A DNA stretch of 64,000 bases from Tautonia rosea (lineage in GTDB: Bacteria; Planctomycetota; Planctomycetia; Isosphaerales; Isosphaeraceae). Made by a program: the position numbers and the translations under genes. The notes beneath the pieces were generated by a model. It saw only the letters and a list, made by a program, of their open reading frames with translations. It was not told the DNA's origin and made no database searches. The stretch is from NCBI RefSeq assembly GCF_012958305.1, contig NZ_JABBYO010000005.1, forward strand, positions 186,001 through 250,000. Reading direction: 5' to 3'. Shown piece by piece: positions 1-8,920 of this stretch; the stretch's first letter is position 1, and every line of letters starts with the position of its first letter.

Positions 1-91
1 GTGCGGAAAATGAAGCTCTTGCTGGAAAGCCTCATTTAAACACTCACCTTGTTGAACACTGGGGCTCCTGGCGAGGAGGTTCTCGGGCGAC

Positions 92-97
92 TATAAT
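92..97 (+). promoter_or_regulatory. Candidate -10 box upstream of the flavin oxidoreductase
   Basis: A perfect TATAAT lies about 150 bases before the first gene start. The expected -35 position (about 69-74, TGGCGA) is a poor match, so this is only a candidate sigma-70 promoter. The rest of the first 248 bases shows no convincing gene. Confidence 0.35.
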
Positions 98-248
98 TCG
101 GAGCACGAACAGGGTGGTGTGTTTCGAAATGGTCGATGGCCGCCCCGATTCCTTGGCGATGATCGCCCTGACCTGATTTCCCCGACGCGACGCGATTGCC
201 AGGCCTTCGCGAATCTCGGAAAAGTCGGGGGGATCGAGAGGCTCAGCC

Positions 249-1709
249 ATGTATGACCTCGTGGTCCTCGGGGGCGGTTCGGGAGGGTTGAACGTTTCTG
301 GAGCCGCGGCAGCAGTTGGCGCGAAGGTGGCCCTGATTGAGGCAAACCAGCTCGGCGGCGAGTGCACGTTTACAGCTTGTGTTCCCAGTAAGGCACTGAT
401 TCATGTGGCGGATCTGGCTCGTCGCATCCACCATGCTGAACGTTATGGCATCACGGTGAGTGCTCCAGCAATCGACTTCGGTCGTGTGATGAGTCGCGTG
501 CGGTCGGTCGTGTCTTCCTTTGCGGTCTCGGACATCGAAGCGATGCAGGCTCGGGGTGTAGAGGTTATCTCGGGCCGAGGTCGATTTGAGGCCTATGACA
601 CGGTGGTCGTCGACGAGACTCGTCCGATCCAAGGGCGAGCATTCGTGATCGCGACCGGCTCACGCCCGGCAATTCCCCCGATCAAGGGGCTTGAGGCGGC
701 CAATCCCCTGACGAACGAAACGATTTGGACACTGACGGATCGGCCGGAATCGCTTGTGGTGATCGGTGCGGGCGCTGTGGGGCTCGAACTCTCACAAGCG
801 CTAGCTCGCCTCGGAGTGGAGGTGACGATCATTGAAACGGCCCCTCGAATCCTGCCGCAGGAAGACCCTGAGGTCAGCAATCGGCTTCGAGCGTGCCTGG
901 AATCTGAAGGGATCAAAATTTTCACGAACGCCGAAATTGACACGATTGAATGCCGGGACGACGGGAAGGTCGTTCATTTTGTCGACCGGCAGACCGGGAA
1001 CAGTTATCAAGCGTTGAGAGAGATGCTACTTGTGGCCGCAGGACGCCGAGCCAATGTGGAATCCTTGAATTTGGACGCAGTGGGGATTGAGGCTGATCCC
1101 GAACGAGGCATTCCGGTCAATGCGTACCTCCAGACGTATGCCCGGAGGATTTATGCAATTGGTGATGTGATTGGTCGGAACCAGTGGACCCATGCGGCCG
1201 AGCGGGAAGCCGCTGTGGTCTTTCAGAATGCGGTTCTAGGGATTCCCAAACGGTATGACGAATCGGTCATTCCTCGAACGACCTTCACGGATCCGGAGGT
1301 CGCCTCTGTGGGCCGAACCTCCGGATTCGATGCCTCGGAATCTGTTCGGATCCTTCAGGTTGAATACGAAGAACTCGATCGGGCTCGGATTGAAGGCCGC
1401 ACTCAGGGCTTTGCCAAGGTCGTTGTCACACCTTCGGGAAAGCTTCTTGGTGCGACCATTCTGGGAGACAATGCCGCTTTGGTCCTGCAGGAATTCGTTC
1501 TCGCGATGGATCAAGGATTGACCCTGCATCAACTTCTCAACACCATTCACCCTTATCCGACTCATGCCGGACTCGTCCGAGCCCTGGCGACCAGGTTCGC
1601 TTCGACTCGTCTGGAACATGGGCTGACCCGAGCTGCTTTGCGTATTGTATATGGATATGAACCTGCGTCGGGGATAACAGCGCGATCGGAATCCAGTCCT
1701 GAAATCTGA
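249..1709 (+). CDS. FAD/NAD(P) disulfide oxidoreductase (mercuric reductase / dihydrolipoamide dehydrogenase-like)
   Basis: This 486-residue class I pyridine nucleotide-disulfide oxidoreductase would move electrons from NAD(P)H through FAD and a redox disulfide. The N-terminal FAD Rossmann motif GGGSGG sits at residues 8-13, the redox-active pair is C39-x4-C44 followed by VPSK, and a second Rossmann motif (GAGAVGLE) lies near residue 175. A second FAD contact (YAIGDV) and a C-terminal dimerisation domain follow. The C-terminal catalytic motif, normally HxxPTxxE, reads HPYPTHAG: the histidine is kept but the glutamate partner is glycine. The ATG has GAGAGG about 8 bases upstream. It lacks the N-terminal HMA domain of many MerA proteins and no mer genes are nearby, so the physiological substrate is unknown. 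Confidence 0.85.
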   Translation: MYDLVVLGGGSGGLNVSGAAAAVGAKVALIEANQLGGECTFTACVPSKALIHVADLARRIHHAERYGITVSAPAIDFGRVMSRVRSVVSSFAVSDIEAMQARGVEVISGRGRFEAYDTVVVDETRPIQGRAFVIATGSRPAIPPIKGLEAANPLTNETIWTLTDRPESLVVIGAGAVGLELSQALARLGVEVTIIETAPRILPQEDPEVSNRLRACLESEGIKIFTNAEIDTIECRDDGKVVHFVDRQTGNSYQALREMLLVAAGRRANVESLNLDAVGIEADPERGIPVNAYLQTYARRIYAIGDVIGRNQWTHAAEREAAVVFQNAVLGIPKRYDESVIPRTTFTDPEVASVGRTSGFDASESVRILQVEYEELDRARIEGRTQGFAKVVVTPSGKLLGATILGDNAALVLQEFVLAMDQGLTLHQLLNTIHPYPTHAGLVRALATRFASTRLEHGLTRAALRIVYGYEPASGITARSESSPEI

Positions 1710-1853
1710 TGTGCTTGGATCGAGGTTCACCACATCCGACCCTGGTCATTTTGAGCCGAGATCATCGCTGACAAGGCTCTGGAGAGCCGAATACGGCAAC
1801 TCTTTGAACGACGAACAGGCATTTGCGAACTGCTTCAGAGGGAAAGGTGCACC

Positions 1854-3314
1854 ATGACTCGCATGCTGCAAGTGGTTCTGATGGGAATGCTGATCATCGT
1901 TCCCACGCGAAGTGAGTCGGCCGAGGGGCCGAACATCGTGTTTTTTCTCGTGGACGATCTCGGGGTAATGGACCTTGAACCGTATCACCCAGAAACCTTT
2001 TACGAGACGCCAAACCTGAGCCGTCTGGCATCGCGTTCCATGCGGTTTACCAGTGGTTATGGGGCCAATCCGGTTTGCAGTCCGACACGCTACAGTCTGA
2101 TGACCGGGAAGTACCCGACACGAGTTGGAGCGACGAACTGGTTCTCTGGGGTGAGGGAAGGACGGTTTCGCCCTGCTCCATTGAAGGACGTGATGCCCCT
2201 GGAGGAGTTCACTCTGGGCGAGGCATTGAAGACGGCAGGCTATCGAACTGCGTTCCTTGGAAAATGGCATCTGGGACCGACCGAGAAGTTTGGACCGAAA
2301 TCCCAGGGTTTTGACGTTAATATCGGGGGATTTCGGGTGGGATCGCCTCCAGGAGGATACTTCTCGCCATATGAGAACCCTTATCTCGAAGATGGTCCGG
2401 ACGGCGAGTATCTGACCGATCGACTGGCGGGCGAGGCAGCTGGGTTAATCCGCGCCTTCAAAGATGATCGGTTTTTCATCTACCTTTCTTTCTATTCTGT
2501 TCACACGCCGCTTCAGGCGCTGGATGATCGGGTTGAGGCGTACCAGGCGAAAGCGGCCCGACTGAAGGTAAGCGAAGCCGATCAGTTCGCCTCGGAGGAA
2601 CAAGTCTGGCCGGATGCCGGTCCAAGACGGGTACGAGTGGTGCAGAGCCACCCCACTTATGCGGCCATGGTGCAGAGCATGGATCAGGCGGTCGGGAGGG
2701 TACTGGATGAACTCGACGAGCTAGGACTGAGTGATAACACCGTGATTTGCTTTATGTCAGATAATGGTGGGCTGTCGACATCTGAAGGGTCTCCGACCTC
2801 AAATCTTCCGTTTCGAGGGGGCAAGGGATGGCTATACGAAGGAGGCATTCGCGAGCCCTATCTCATTGCCTGGCCCGGAGTCACTGACTCGGGTGGGACA
2901 TGTGACGTTCCAGTGATGAGTACTGACTTTTATCCGACTTTGCTCGATATTGCGGGAATTCCTTTACTTCCGGAACAGCATCGTGATGGATTGAGTTTGG
3001 TCCCCTTGCTGAAAGGGGAGGAGGATTCACTCGCTCGTGACGCACTGTACTGGCACTATCCGCATTATTCCAATCAGGGTGGATTTCCGGGAGGGGCGAT
3101 CCGATCGGGCAATTTCAAGCTAATCGAACGGTTTGAGGATGGGCGTATCCATCTTTACGATCTGTCGCGAGACGTGGGTGAGAGACACGATCTTGCCTTC
3201 GATCACCCTGAGGTGGCGGATTCCCTTCGAAAGCGCCTGCATTCCTGGTATCAGGAGGTGGGAGCAGAATTTCTTCGAGCGAGAGAAGGTGGACCGGAAC
3301 CATGGACCCCGTAG
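1854..3314 (+). CDS. Secreted type I sulfatase (arylsulfatase family)
   Basis: A 486-residue sulfatase predicted to hydrolyse sulfate esters, probably on sulfated glycans, outside the cytoplasm. A signal peptide covers about residues 1-23, ending near SESA. The metal-binding Asp pair is in FLVDDLG. The formylglycine site is C75-S-P-T-R, the Cys type that needs a formylglycine-generating enzyme, which is not in this window. Conserved GKWHLG supplies Lys and His of the active site, and SDNGG near residue 303 supplies further metal ligands. Start choice: ATG with AAAGGTG six bases before. It is followed by the lhr gene on the same strand about 116 bases later, with no functional link evident. 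Families of such sulfatases are expanded in planctomycetes; substrate cannot be told from sequence. Confidence 0.93.
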   Translation: MTRMLQVVLMGMLIIVPTRSESAEGPNIVFFLVDDLGVMDLEPYHPETFYETPNLSRLASRSMRFTSGYGANPVCSPTRYSLMTGKYPTRVGATNWFSGVREGRFRPAPLKDVMPLEEFTLGEALKTAGYRTAFLGKWHLGPTEKFGPKSQGFDVNIGGFRVGSPPGGYFSPYENPYLEDGPDGEYLTDRLAGEAAGLIRAFKDDRFFIYLSFYSVHTPLQALDDRVEAYQAKAARLKVSEADQFASEEQVWPDAGPRRVRVVQSHPTYAAMVQSMDQAVGRVLDELDELGLSDNTVICFMSDNGGLSTSEGSPTSNLPFRGGKGWLYEGGIREPYLIAWPGVTDSGGTCDVPVMSTDFYPTLLDIAGIPLLPEQHRDGLSLVPLLKGEEDSLARDALYWHYPHYSNQGGFPGGAIRSGNFKLIERFEDGRIHLYDLSRDVGERHDLAFDHPEVADSLRKRLHSWYQEVGAEFLRAREGGPEPWTP

Positions 3315-3430
3315 TTCCGTTGAGAAATGACGCACTTTGTCTCTGTGGATTGAGTCACGCAACTCCCTTCTCCGATGTTTCTATTTGAGCGATTTCGTTG
3401 TCACCCCGCCGATTCACGCGCGATGAGTCA

Positions 3431-6400
3431 ATGGCATTGGATTGGGCGTTGCCACCGGTCCGCGCCTGGTTTATGGAAACCTTCGGGACACCGACGAGAG
3501 CGCAACACGAAGGCTGGCCTTCGATTGCCTCTGGTCGGCACACATTAATTTGTGCTCCGACTGGAACGGGAAAAACGCTGGCAGCGTTCCTCGCAGGCCT
3601 TGATCTCGCATGGAAGGCATCGGGTTCTGAAGGCGTTAAGATTCTTTATGTTTCACCGTTGAAGGCGCTCAACTCCGACGTTGCGATCAATCTTGAATTG
3701 CCACTCACAGGGATTGTTCAAACGGCCGAGCGGATGGGTACGCCACTTCGATGCCTGAGTGTTGGGGTACGCACGGGTGACACATCCTCCTCCGAACGAC
3801 GCGATCAACTGAAACACCCTCCTGAGATCCTGATCACGACACCCGAATCGTTTCATTTGATGTTGACAAGTCGCCAGCGGGAAACGCTTCGAAGCGTGAC
3901 TCATGTGATCGTGGATGAGATCCACGAGCTTTGTTCCCGGAAGCGGGGTGTGAGTCTTGCTGTCTTGCTGGAACGACTCGAACGCCTCACCCCTCGCGCG
4001 TTTCTTCGCATTGGGTTGTCGGCGACGCTGAATCCGGTCAAGGAAGTTGGTGCATTCCTTGGAGGATGGCGCACCGTCTCATCGACTACGGGGCGTCGCC
4101 GGAGAGTTCGTCGACCGGTCACGATTGTTGATGCGGGGAGTTCCAAATCGATTCAGATCACGGTTCGATCGGTCGATCGCGCGGTCCCAAACATGGAACG
4201 CAACGACCTTGAAGTTCAGTTGCTCGATGTCATCCGCGACTCTCGATCGACATTGATTTTTGTGAATCACCGAGCGGAAGTCGAACGGCTCACCAATCGG
4301 TTGAATGATCTGAACGGGAAACAAAATCCGCCACAGGGTGGGGCAGAGGTACGACCGATGGTCCGGTCCCACCACGGAAGTTTAAGTCTTGAGCAGCGCC
4401 GAGCGACAGAAGCAGCACTCAAGGACGGGAACCTTTCGGCCGTGGTGGCAACGGCTTCCTTGGAATTGGGCATTGATGTCGGCACGATTGACCAGGTGTG
4501 TCAAATCGGCTCACCTGGAAGCGTGGCCAGAAGCCTACAACGAGTCGGTCGAGCCGGACATTCGGTGAATGAAGTCAGCCGAGCTCAACTGTTTGCGAGG
4601 ACCGATTCCGAACACATTGAACTGGTCGCGCTTGCCGAAGCCATTCGGCATGGAGCTGTCGAACCTCTCCAAATTCCTGAACGATGCCTCGATGTGCTTG
4701 CCCAGCAAATTCTTGCATGCGTTGCGGTGGAATCCTGGGAGGTCGATTCGCTTTTCGAATTATTCAAACACGCTTATCCCTATCGAAATCTTTCTCGAGA
4801 AGAGTTTGATTCCGTTCTCTTCCTGCTCTCAGGTCGATCGAGTTCCATCGACATACGCGATCTCCGTGCTCGACTCCACTGGAATCGCGTTGCAAATCGA
4901 TTGGAGCCTCTTCCGGTGACACGACGCCTCGCGATCCAAGGGGGAAACACAATTCCTGACGCAGGTCAGCTTCCCGTGGTACTTGAGGGAGAAACGAGAC
5001 TCGGTGAACTGGATGAAGATTTTGTGATGGAACGTCGCGTGGGGGATATTGTTCAGCTCGGAACTTCTTCCTGGATGATTCGATCGATTGATCCCAAGCG
5101 CGTTCTGGTCAGTCCCGCGGAGGGACGTCCGGGAATCGTGCCCTTCTGGAGGGGAGAAGGACTGGGTCGGTCAAGCCTACTTGGTCTCCGGATCGGAGCA
5201 CTTCGAAGGCAAATTGCACTTCGAGCCAAAGATGAGAACTGTGTCGAGTGGTTGTCTCAAAGTCTTTCTCTCGATCACAAGCTCTCAGAAAAGCTGGTCG
5301 CAATCATCAGAGAACAACTTGATTCGGTTGGGGTGGTGCCAAATGAGAGGCAAGTTCTCGTTGAATCGTTTTTCGATGAGTCGAAACTGTTGTCGTTCTT
5401 GATTCAGTCTCCGTTCGGAAGACGGTTCCACCTGGCCTTGAAGTTCGTGCTTCAAGGGTTCCATCGGGACCGACTGGGAATCATCCCCCTTGGTTATCAT
5501 GTTGATGACGGTCTCTTGATCCAGTTTCCGGAATGGGTTTCCCCTGACTGGAACCTGTTTGAGGGAATCACTCCGGCTCAGTGTGAGACAATTCTCGTCA
5601 GAGAACTTTGGGATAGTCCTCTGTTTCAGATGCGGTTTCGGCAGGTTACAAATCGGGCCTTGCCGATGGCAAGTGCCACGTCCTCTGTTCGAACTCCACT
5701 TTGGTTCCAACGGCATCGTGCGGAAACGTTGTTCAAGTCGATTTCCGTCGATCGGGAACATCCTTTATTCCGTGAAGCGATTCGTGAATGTCTTTCCGAG
5801 GATCTTGAACTTGCCGAGCTTCAATCGTTTTTTCTGAAGCTCAATGATGGCTTCATCACGGTGGAGTCGATTCCCCTGGGAACGCCCCTCTCTCCTTTTG
5901 CCTCGGAGTTGCTTCATCAGATATCCGGCAGACTCCGATCGCAGACCCAGCGGTCGTTGAGACGTCGAAGGCGATATTGGAAGGACCCGTTTCGGGAGAT
6001 CGAGCACCACGAGCCAGCGGATTCCGAACCTCGAATCGGGCCGATTGATCCTGATGCGTGCGAGCAGCTTGAAGCTCGGCTTCGAGGGCGATCCTCTCCT
6101 CCTCGAACGCCCGAAGAACTGGTGGAGTTGCTTCGGTATTGTGGGGACATCGACGAAGGAGATTACTCTCAAGCCATACAGCCGCATATTGAAGAACTGA
6201 TGGATCGAGGAATGGCAACTCGAATTGATATTGCTGGAGTCGAGCTTCCCATTCGATGGATCTCGACGGAATTGCTTCCAATTTATGTCGCTGCATTCGA
6301 AGTGGATAATCTCGGGATCGAACTGGATTTTTCCAAGCATTCTCAGCACGAGCCCATTACCAGGGAGGTGGCAAGGACCCAGATCATCCGGTCCTATTTT

Positions 6401-7894
6401 CGGTCTCACGCTGTGGTCAATCTTGATCAGGTTGCGGCGCGTTACGGGATGCCTCTTTCAGTCGCACAAGGGATTGTTGATCATCTTGCTCGAACTGGTG
6501 AGCTCGTCCCCTTTCGTAAATCGCCTGACTCCGGCCCAGATCGGTGGATCGAACGTCGCAATTTCGACGATCTCCAGCGAATCACAATCGCATTGAGACG
6601 GAAGGAATCGGTTTCGGTTGATCCGGAAACTTTTGTCGATGTGCTTGTGACGCATCATGGACTTGATCGAGAGATCCGAACTTCTGGGGAAGCGATTGAC
6701 GAAACCTTGCTTCGGCGGTTGGCGGGGTTTCCAGCACCGATCGAGTTCTGGGATTCAGAAGTGTTGGTGAGAAGGATGGGCATCTCGAATCCTCGCATTC
6801 TCGACCAGTTCTTAAGAACCGAACAGTGGCACTGGCGATGTTTGGTTGAGGATGGGGGAGAGCTTTTCCTTTCCCTGGTCCCCCCCGATTTCTCGGGAGA
6901 GTGGGGGACGATGAAGCCGGTTTCATCCATGTCTCCCGATGCAGAGACACTCCTCGGGCTGCTGAGATCGAAGGGGAGCCTCGAAACCAATGAGCTTGTC
7001 GCAAACAGTGAGATCGATCCGATTCGGGTGATCTCTGCGATTGAAGAACTCTGGAAACATGGCTTAATCGGAGGTGACCAGTTCGATCCCGTCCGACATT
7101 CGAGTCTTGGAAGGGCTTCCCTGGTGACGAGAGCACCGGTGAGTCGGAATTCGCGCCGATCTCGGAGACCTCGCGAGGCGATTCGAGGCGGGCAGTGGGA
7201 ATCTTCCGACGTCAACTGGTTGGTATTCGCGAAATCTGACGTGAGAGAACCCGGAACCAATGGTTCCATCGAGACGTGGGCGAGTCTTCTTCTCAATCGC
7301 TACGGGGTCTTATGTCGCGAGACGGCCAAACTTGATCGCTGGGCTCCAGCATGGTCCGAGTTGAGAGCTGCGTTAGATCTGGCCGAGTTACGAGGCGAGG
7401 TTCGGAGAGGATATTTTGTTTCAGGGCTTTCCGGAGTGCAGTTCGCAACCGAGTCGTTCGTCGAAGCGCTCCGACAGCACCATGTTCAGGAGCAGAACTC
7501 ACGGCCCGTGTTGATTTCGACAATCGATCCGGCCAACCTTTATGGATCGGGAGCGCCGTTCGCGTTCCCTCTCCGGGAAGATCTGGGAATTCGATTTGCT
7601 CGATCAAGCTCAAATCACCTTGTGTTGTTGCACGGGCGACCGGCGATTCTCTCGGAGCGTTTTGCTCGAAGGCTCACGGTGCTTCCCTGGGTCGAGGGTG
7701 AGGAGATCGAGAAGGCGTTCGGTATGTTGAGCCGATTGGTCGCTCCAGGGAGACGTGTACTCAAGATCAATGAGATCAACGGCCAGCCCGCGCTCAGGAG
7801 CAATTTTGCCGGGAGTTTGCTTCGAGCCGGTTTCGTGAGGAACCCGCCCGGGTTGGCGTTTTATGCGGGGTGGTCATCAGGCCCTTCCGCATGA
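3431..7894 (+). CDS. lhr: Lhr-type superfamily 2 helicase (Lhr-Core plus long C-terminal domain)
   Basis: A 1487-residue ATP-dependent 3'-5' nucleic-acid translocase/helicase of the Lhr family, thought to act in DNA repair. Walker A APTGTGKT is at residues 42-49, the DEAH-type box reads VDEIHE, motif III is SATL, and motif VI is QRVGRAGH. The Lhr-specific winged helix and beta domains follow, and the length (E. coli Lhr is about 1538) shows the large Lhr C-terminal region is present. The ATG at 3431 is preferred; a TTG at 3398 in the same frame would add 11 residues but lacks a clear ribosome site. The next gene, a metallophosphoesterase, starts 58 bases downstream, so the two are probably cotranscribed. 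Confidence 0.92.
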   Translation: MALDWALPPVRAWFMETFGTPTRAQHEGWPSIASGRHTLICAPTGTGKTLAAFLAGLDLAWKASGSEGVKILYVSPLKALNSDVAINLELPLTGIVQTAERMGTPLRCLSVGVRTGDTSSSERRDQLKHPPEILITTPESFHLMLTSRQRETLRSVTHVIVDEIHELCSRKRGVSLAVLLERLERLTPRAFLRIGLSATLNPVKEVGAFLGGWRTVSSTTGRRRRVRRPVTIVDAGSSKSIQITVRSVDRAVPNMERNDLEVQLLDVIRDSRSTLIFVNHRAEVERLTNRLNDLNGKQNPPQGGAEVRPMVRSHHGSLSLEQRRATEAALKDGNLSAVVATASLELGIDVGTIDQVCQIGSPGSVARSLQRVGRAGHSVNEVSRAQLFARTDSEHIELVALAEAIRHGAVEPLQIPERCLDVLAQQILACVAVESWEVDSLFELFKHAYPYRNLSREEFDSVLFLLSGRSSSIDIRDLRARLHWNRVANRLEPLPVTRRLAIQGGNTIPDAGQLPVVLEGETRLGELDEDFVMERRVGDIVQLGTSSWMIRSIDPKRVLVSPAEGRPGIVPFWRGEGLGRSSLLGLRIGALRRQIALRAKDENCVEWLSQSLSLDHKLSEKLVAIIREQLDSVGVVPNERQVLVESFFDESKLLSFLIQSPFGRRFHLALKFVLQGFHRDRLGIIPLGYHVDDGLLIQFPEWVSPDWNLFEGITPAQCETILVRELWDSPLFQMRFRQVTNRALPMASATSSVRTPLWFQRHRAETLFKSISVDREHPLFREAIRECLSEDLELAELQSFFLKLNDGFITVESIPLGTPLSPFASELLHQISGRLRSQTQRSLRRRRRYWKDPFREIEHHEPADSEPRIGPIDPDACEQLEARLRGRSSPPRTPEELVELLRYCGDIDEGDYSQAIQPHIEELMDRGMATRIDIAGVELPIRWISTELLPIYVAAFEVDNLGIELDFSKHSQHEPITREVARTQIIRSYFRSHAVVNLDQVAARYGMPLSVAQGIVDHLARTGELVPFRKSPDSGPDRWIERRNFDDLQRITIALRRKESVSVDPETFVDVLVTHHGLDREIRTSGEAIDETLLRRLAGFPAPIEFWDSEVLVRRMGISNPRILDQFLRTEQWHWRCLVEDGGELFLSLVPPDFSGEWGTMKPVSSMSPDAETLLGLLRSKGSLETNELVANSEIDPIRVISAIEELWKHGLIGGDQFDPVRHSSLGRASLVTRAPVSRNSRRSRRPREAIRGGQWESSDVNWLVFAKSDVREPGTNGSIETWASLLLNRYGVLCRETAKLDRWAPAWSELRAALDLAELRGEVRRGYFVSGLSGVQFATESFVEALRQHHVQEQNSRPVLISTIDPANLYGSGAPFAFPLREDLGIRFARSSSNHLVLLHGRPAILSERFARRLTVLPWVEGEEIEKAFGMLSRLVAPGRRVLKINEINGQPALRSNFAGSLLRAGFVRNPPGLAFYAGWSSGPSA

Positions 7895-7952
7895 TAGGCT
7901 TCTTCAAGCTCGAGCACAGAAAGGGCGCTCGCTTCGTGTCACTGGACGAGGT

Positions 7953-8753
7953 ATGGCGATGATCGATCTTCCTCCTGAGCACACGAGTGATAACCATCGC
8001 CCTTATGACTGTTTGATTATCAGTGATTTGCATCTCGGCAGCGATGTCTGTCAGGCCCGATTGCTGGAAGAATTTCTCGAGTGGGCCGCAGAACAGACCT
8101 CTGAACTGGTGATTAATGGTGACATTTTCGATGATTTGAATTTTAAGCGGCTCAGCAAACGGCATTTTGCCTGCCTGAGGAGTATCCGAAGGCATTCAGA
8201 TCGCGATGATCTTCGACTTACTTGGATTCGAGGCAATCATGACGGGGCGGCCGACGTCATTAGTCATATTGTGGGTGTCGATTTTCTTGACGAATATGTT
8301 TTTGACAATGGCACGATTCGTTTGCTCATTCTTCATGGAGATCAGTTTGACCACTTTATTACCAAATACAAATGGATGACCTCGGTTGCGTGTGGCCTTT
8401 TCTACGTGATTCAGAAATGGGTGCCCCACCGCGCCGCTCGGTGGATCCGGCGGATTTCAAAGCGGTTTCAACGCAATAGCGAGGTGGTGCGTGATGGCGC
8501 TGTGGATTACGCCCGTACCAAGTCGTGCGATCACGTGACCTGCGGACACACGCATGCGGCGTTCGAGTGCGAGATTGACGGGATTCGATACGTCAATAGT
8601 GGGACCTGGACCGAGCACCCCCCCTGCCCGTTTGTTGCCGTTGTGGGCAATCGAGTCTGGTTGGAGAAATGGCCGTTGAGTGATCCTCAGCCGCTCGCGA
8701 TTGTGATGGATCGAGCGGGTCGAACCTCTCCTTCGGAGGCGAGCGAGGATTGA
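7953..8753 (+). CDS. LpxH-like calcineurin-type metallophosphoesterase
   Basis: A 266-residue metal-dependent phosphoesterase. The full motif set is visible: SDLHLG (DxH), NGDIFDD (GDxxD), RGNHDG (GNHD), LHGDQFD (single His) and CGHTH (GHxH). A hydrophobic stretch (about residues 140-160, containing TSVACGLFYVIQKW) between the fourth and fifth motifs resembles the cap helices that let UDP-2,3-diacylglucosamine hydrolases grip lipid, which suggests a membrane lipid substrate such as a lipid A precursor. The ATG at 7953 follows ACGAGG; an upstream ATG at 7863 in the same frame would overlap lhr by 32 bases and add 30 residues that do not look conserved. Its position behind lhr recalls Lhr/MPE repair clusters, but the lipid-type cap favours an LpxH-like role. 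Confidence 0.8.
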   Translation: MAMIDLPPEHTSDNHRPYDCLIISDLHLGSDVCQARLLEEFLEWAAEQTSELVINGDIFDDLNFKRLSKRHFACLRSIRRHSDRDDLRLTWIRGNHDGAADVISHIVGVDFLDEYVFDNGTIRLLILHGDQFDHFITKYKWMTSVACGLFYVIQKWVPHRAARWIRRISKRFQRNSEVVRDGAVDYARTKSCDHVTCGHTHAAFECEIDGIRYVNSGTWTEHPPCPFVAVVGNRVWLEKWPLSDPQPLAIVMDRAGRTSPSEASED

Positions 8754-8765
8754 GTTGAGGTGTTT

Positions 8766-8802
8766 GGCCGACACCGGCTCGGAATCCGGGATTGCGTCGG
8801 CC
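8766..8802 (+). terminator. Weak hairpin after the metallophosphoesterase gene
   Basis: GGCCGAC (8766-8772) and GTCGGCC (8796-8802) can pair over a 23-base loop just after the stop codon. There is no T-run, so this is a weak terminator candidate. Confidence 0.25.
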
Positions 8803-8920
8803 GGATCGCCCATCCTACGATACAACCAAGATGTCGTTTCACCGGCAGGGCGTAGGGCTTTGGAACGCGCACTTTCCGGTTTATTGAGAGTCAAGCCTCG
8901 GTGAGGAGGCGGAGGTCAGC

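Noticed and set aside
44-367. 107-residue minus-strand open frame at the left edge
   Set aside because: Overlaps the well-supported oxidoreductase gene on the other strand, no ribosome site and low-complexity composition.
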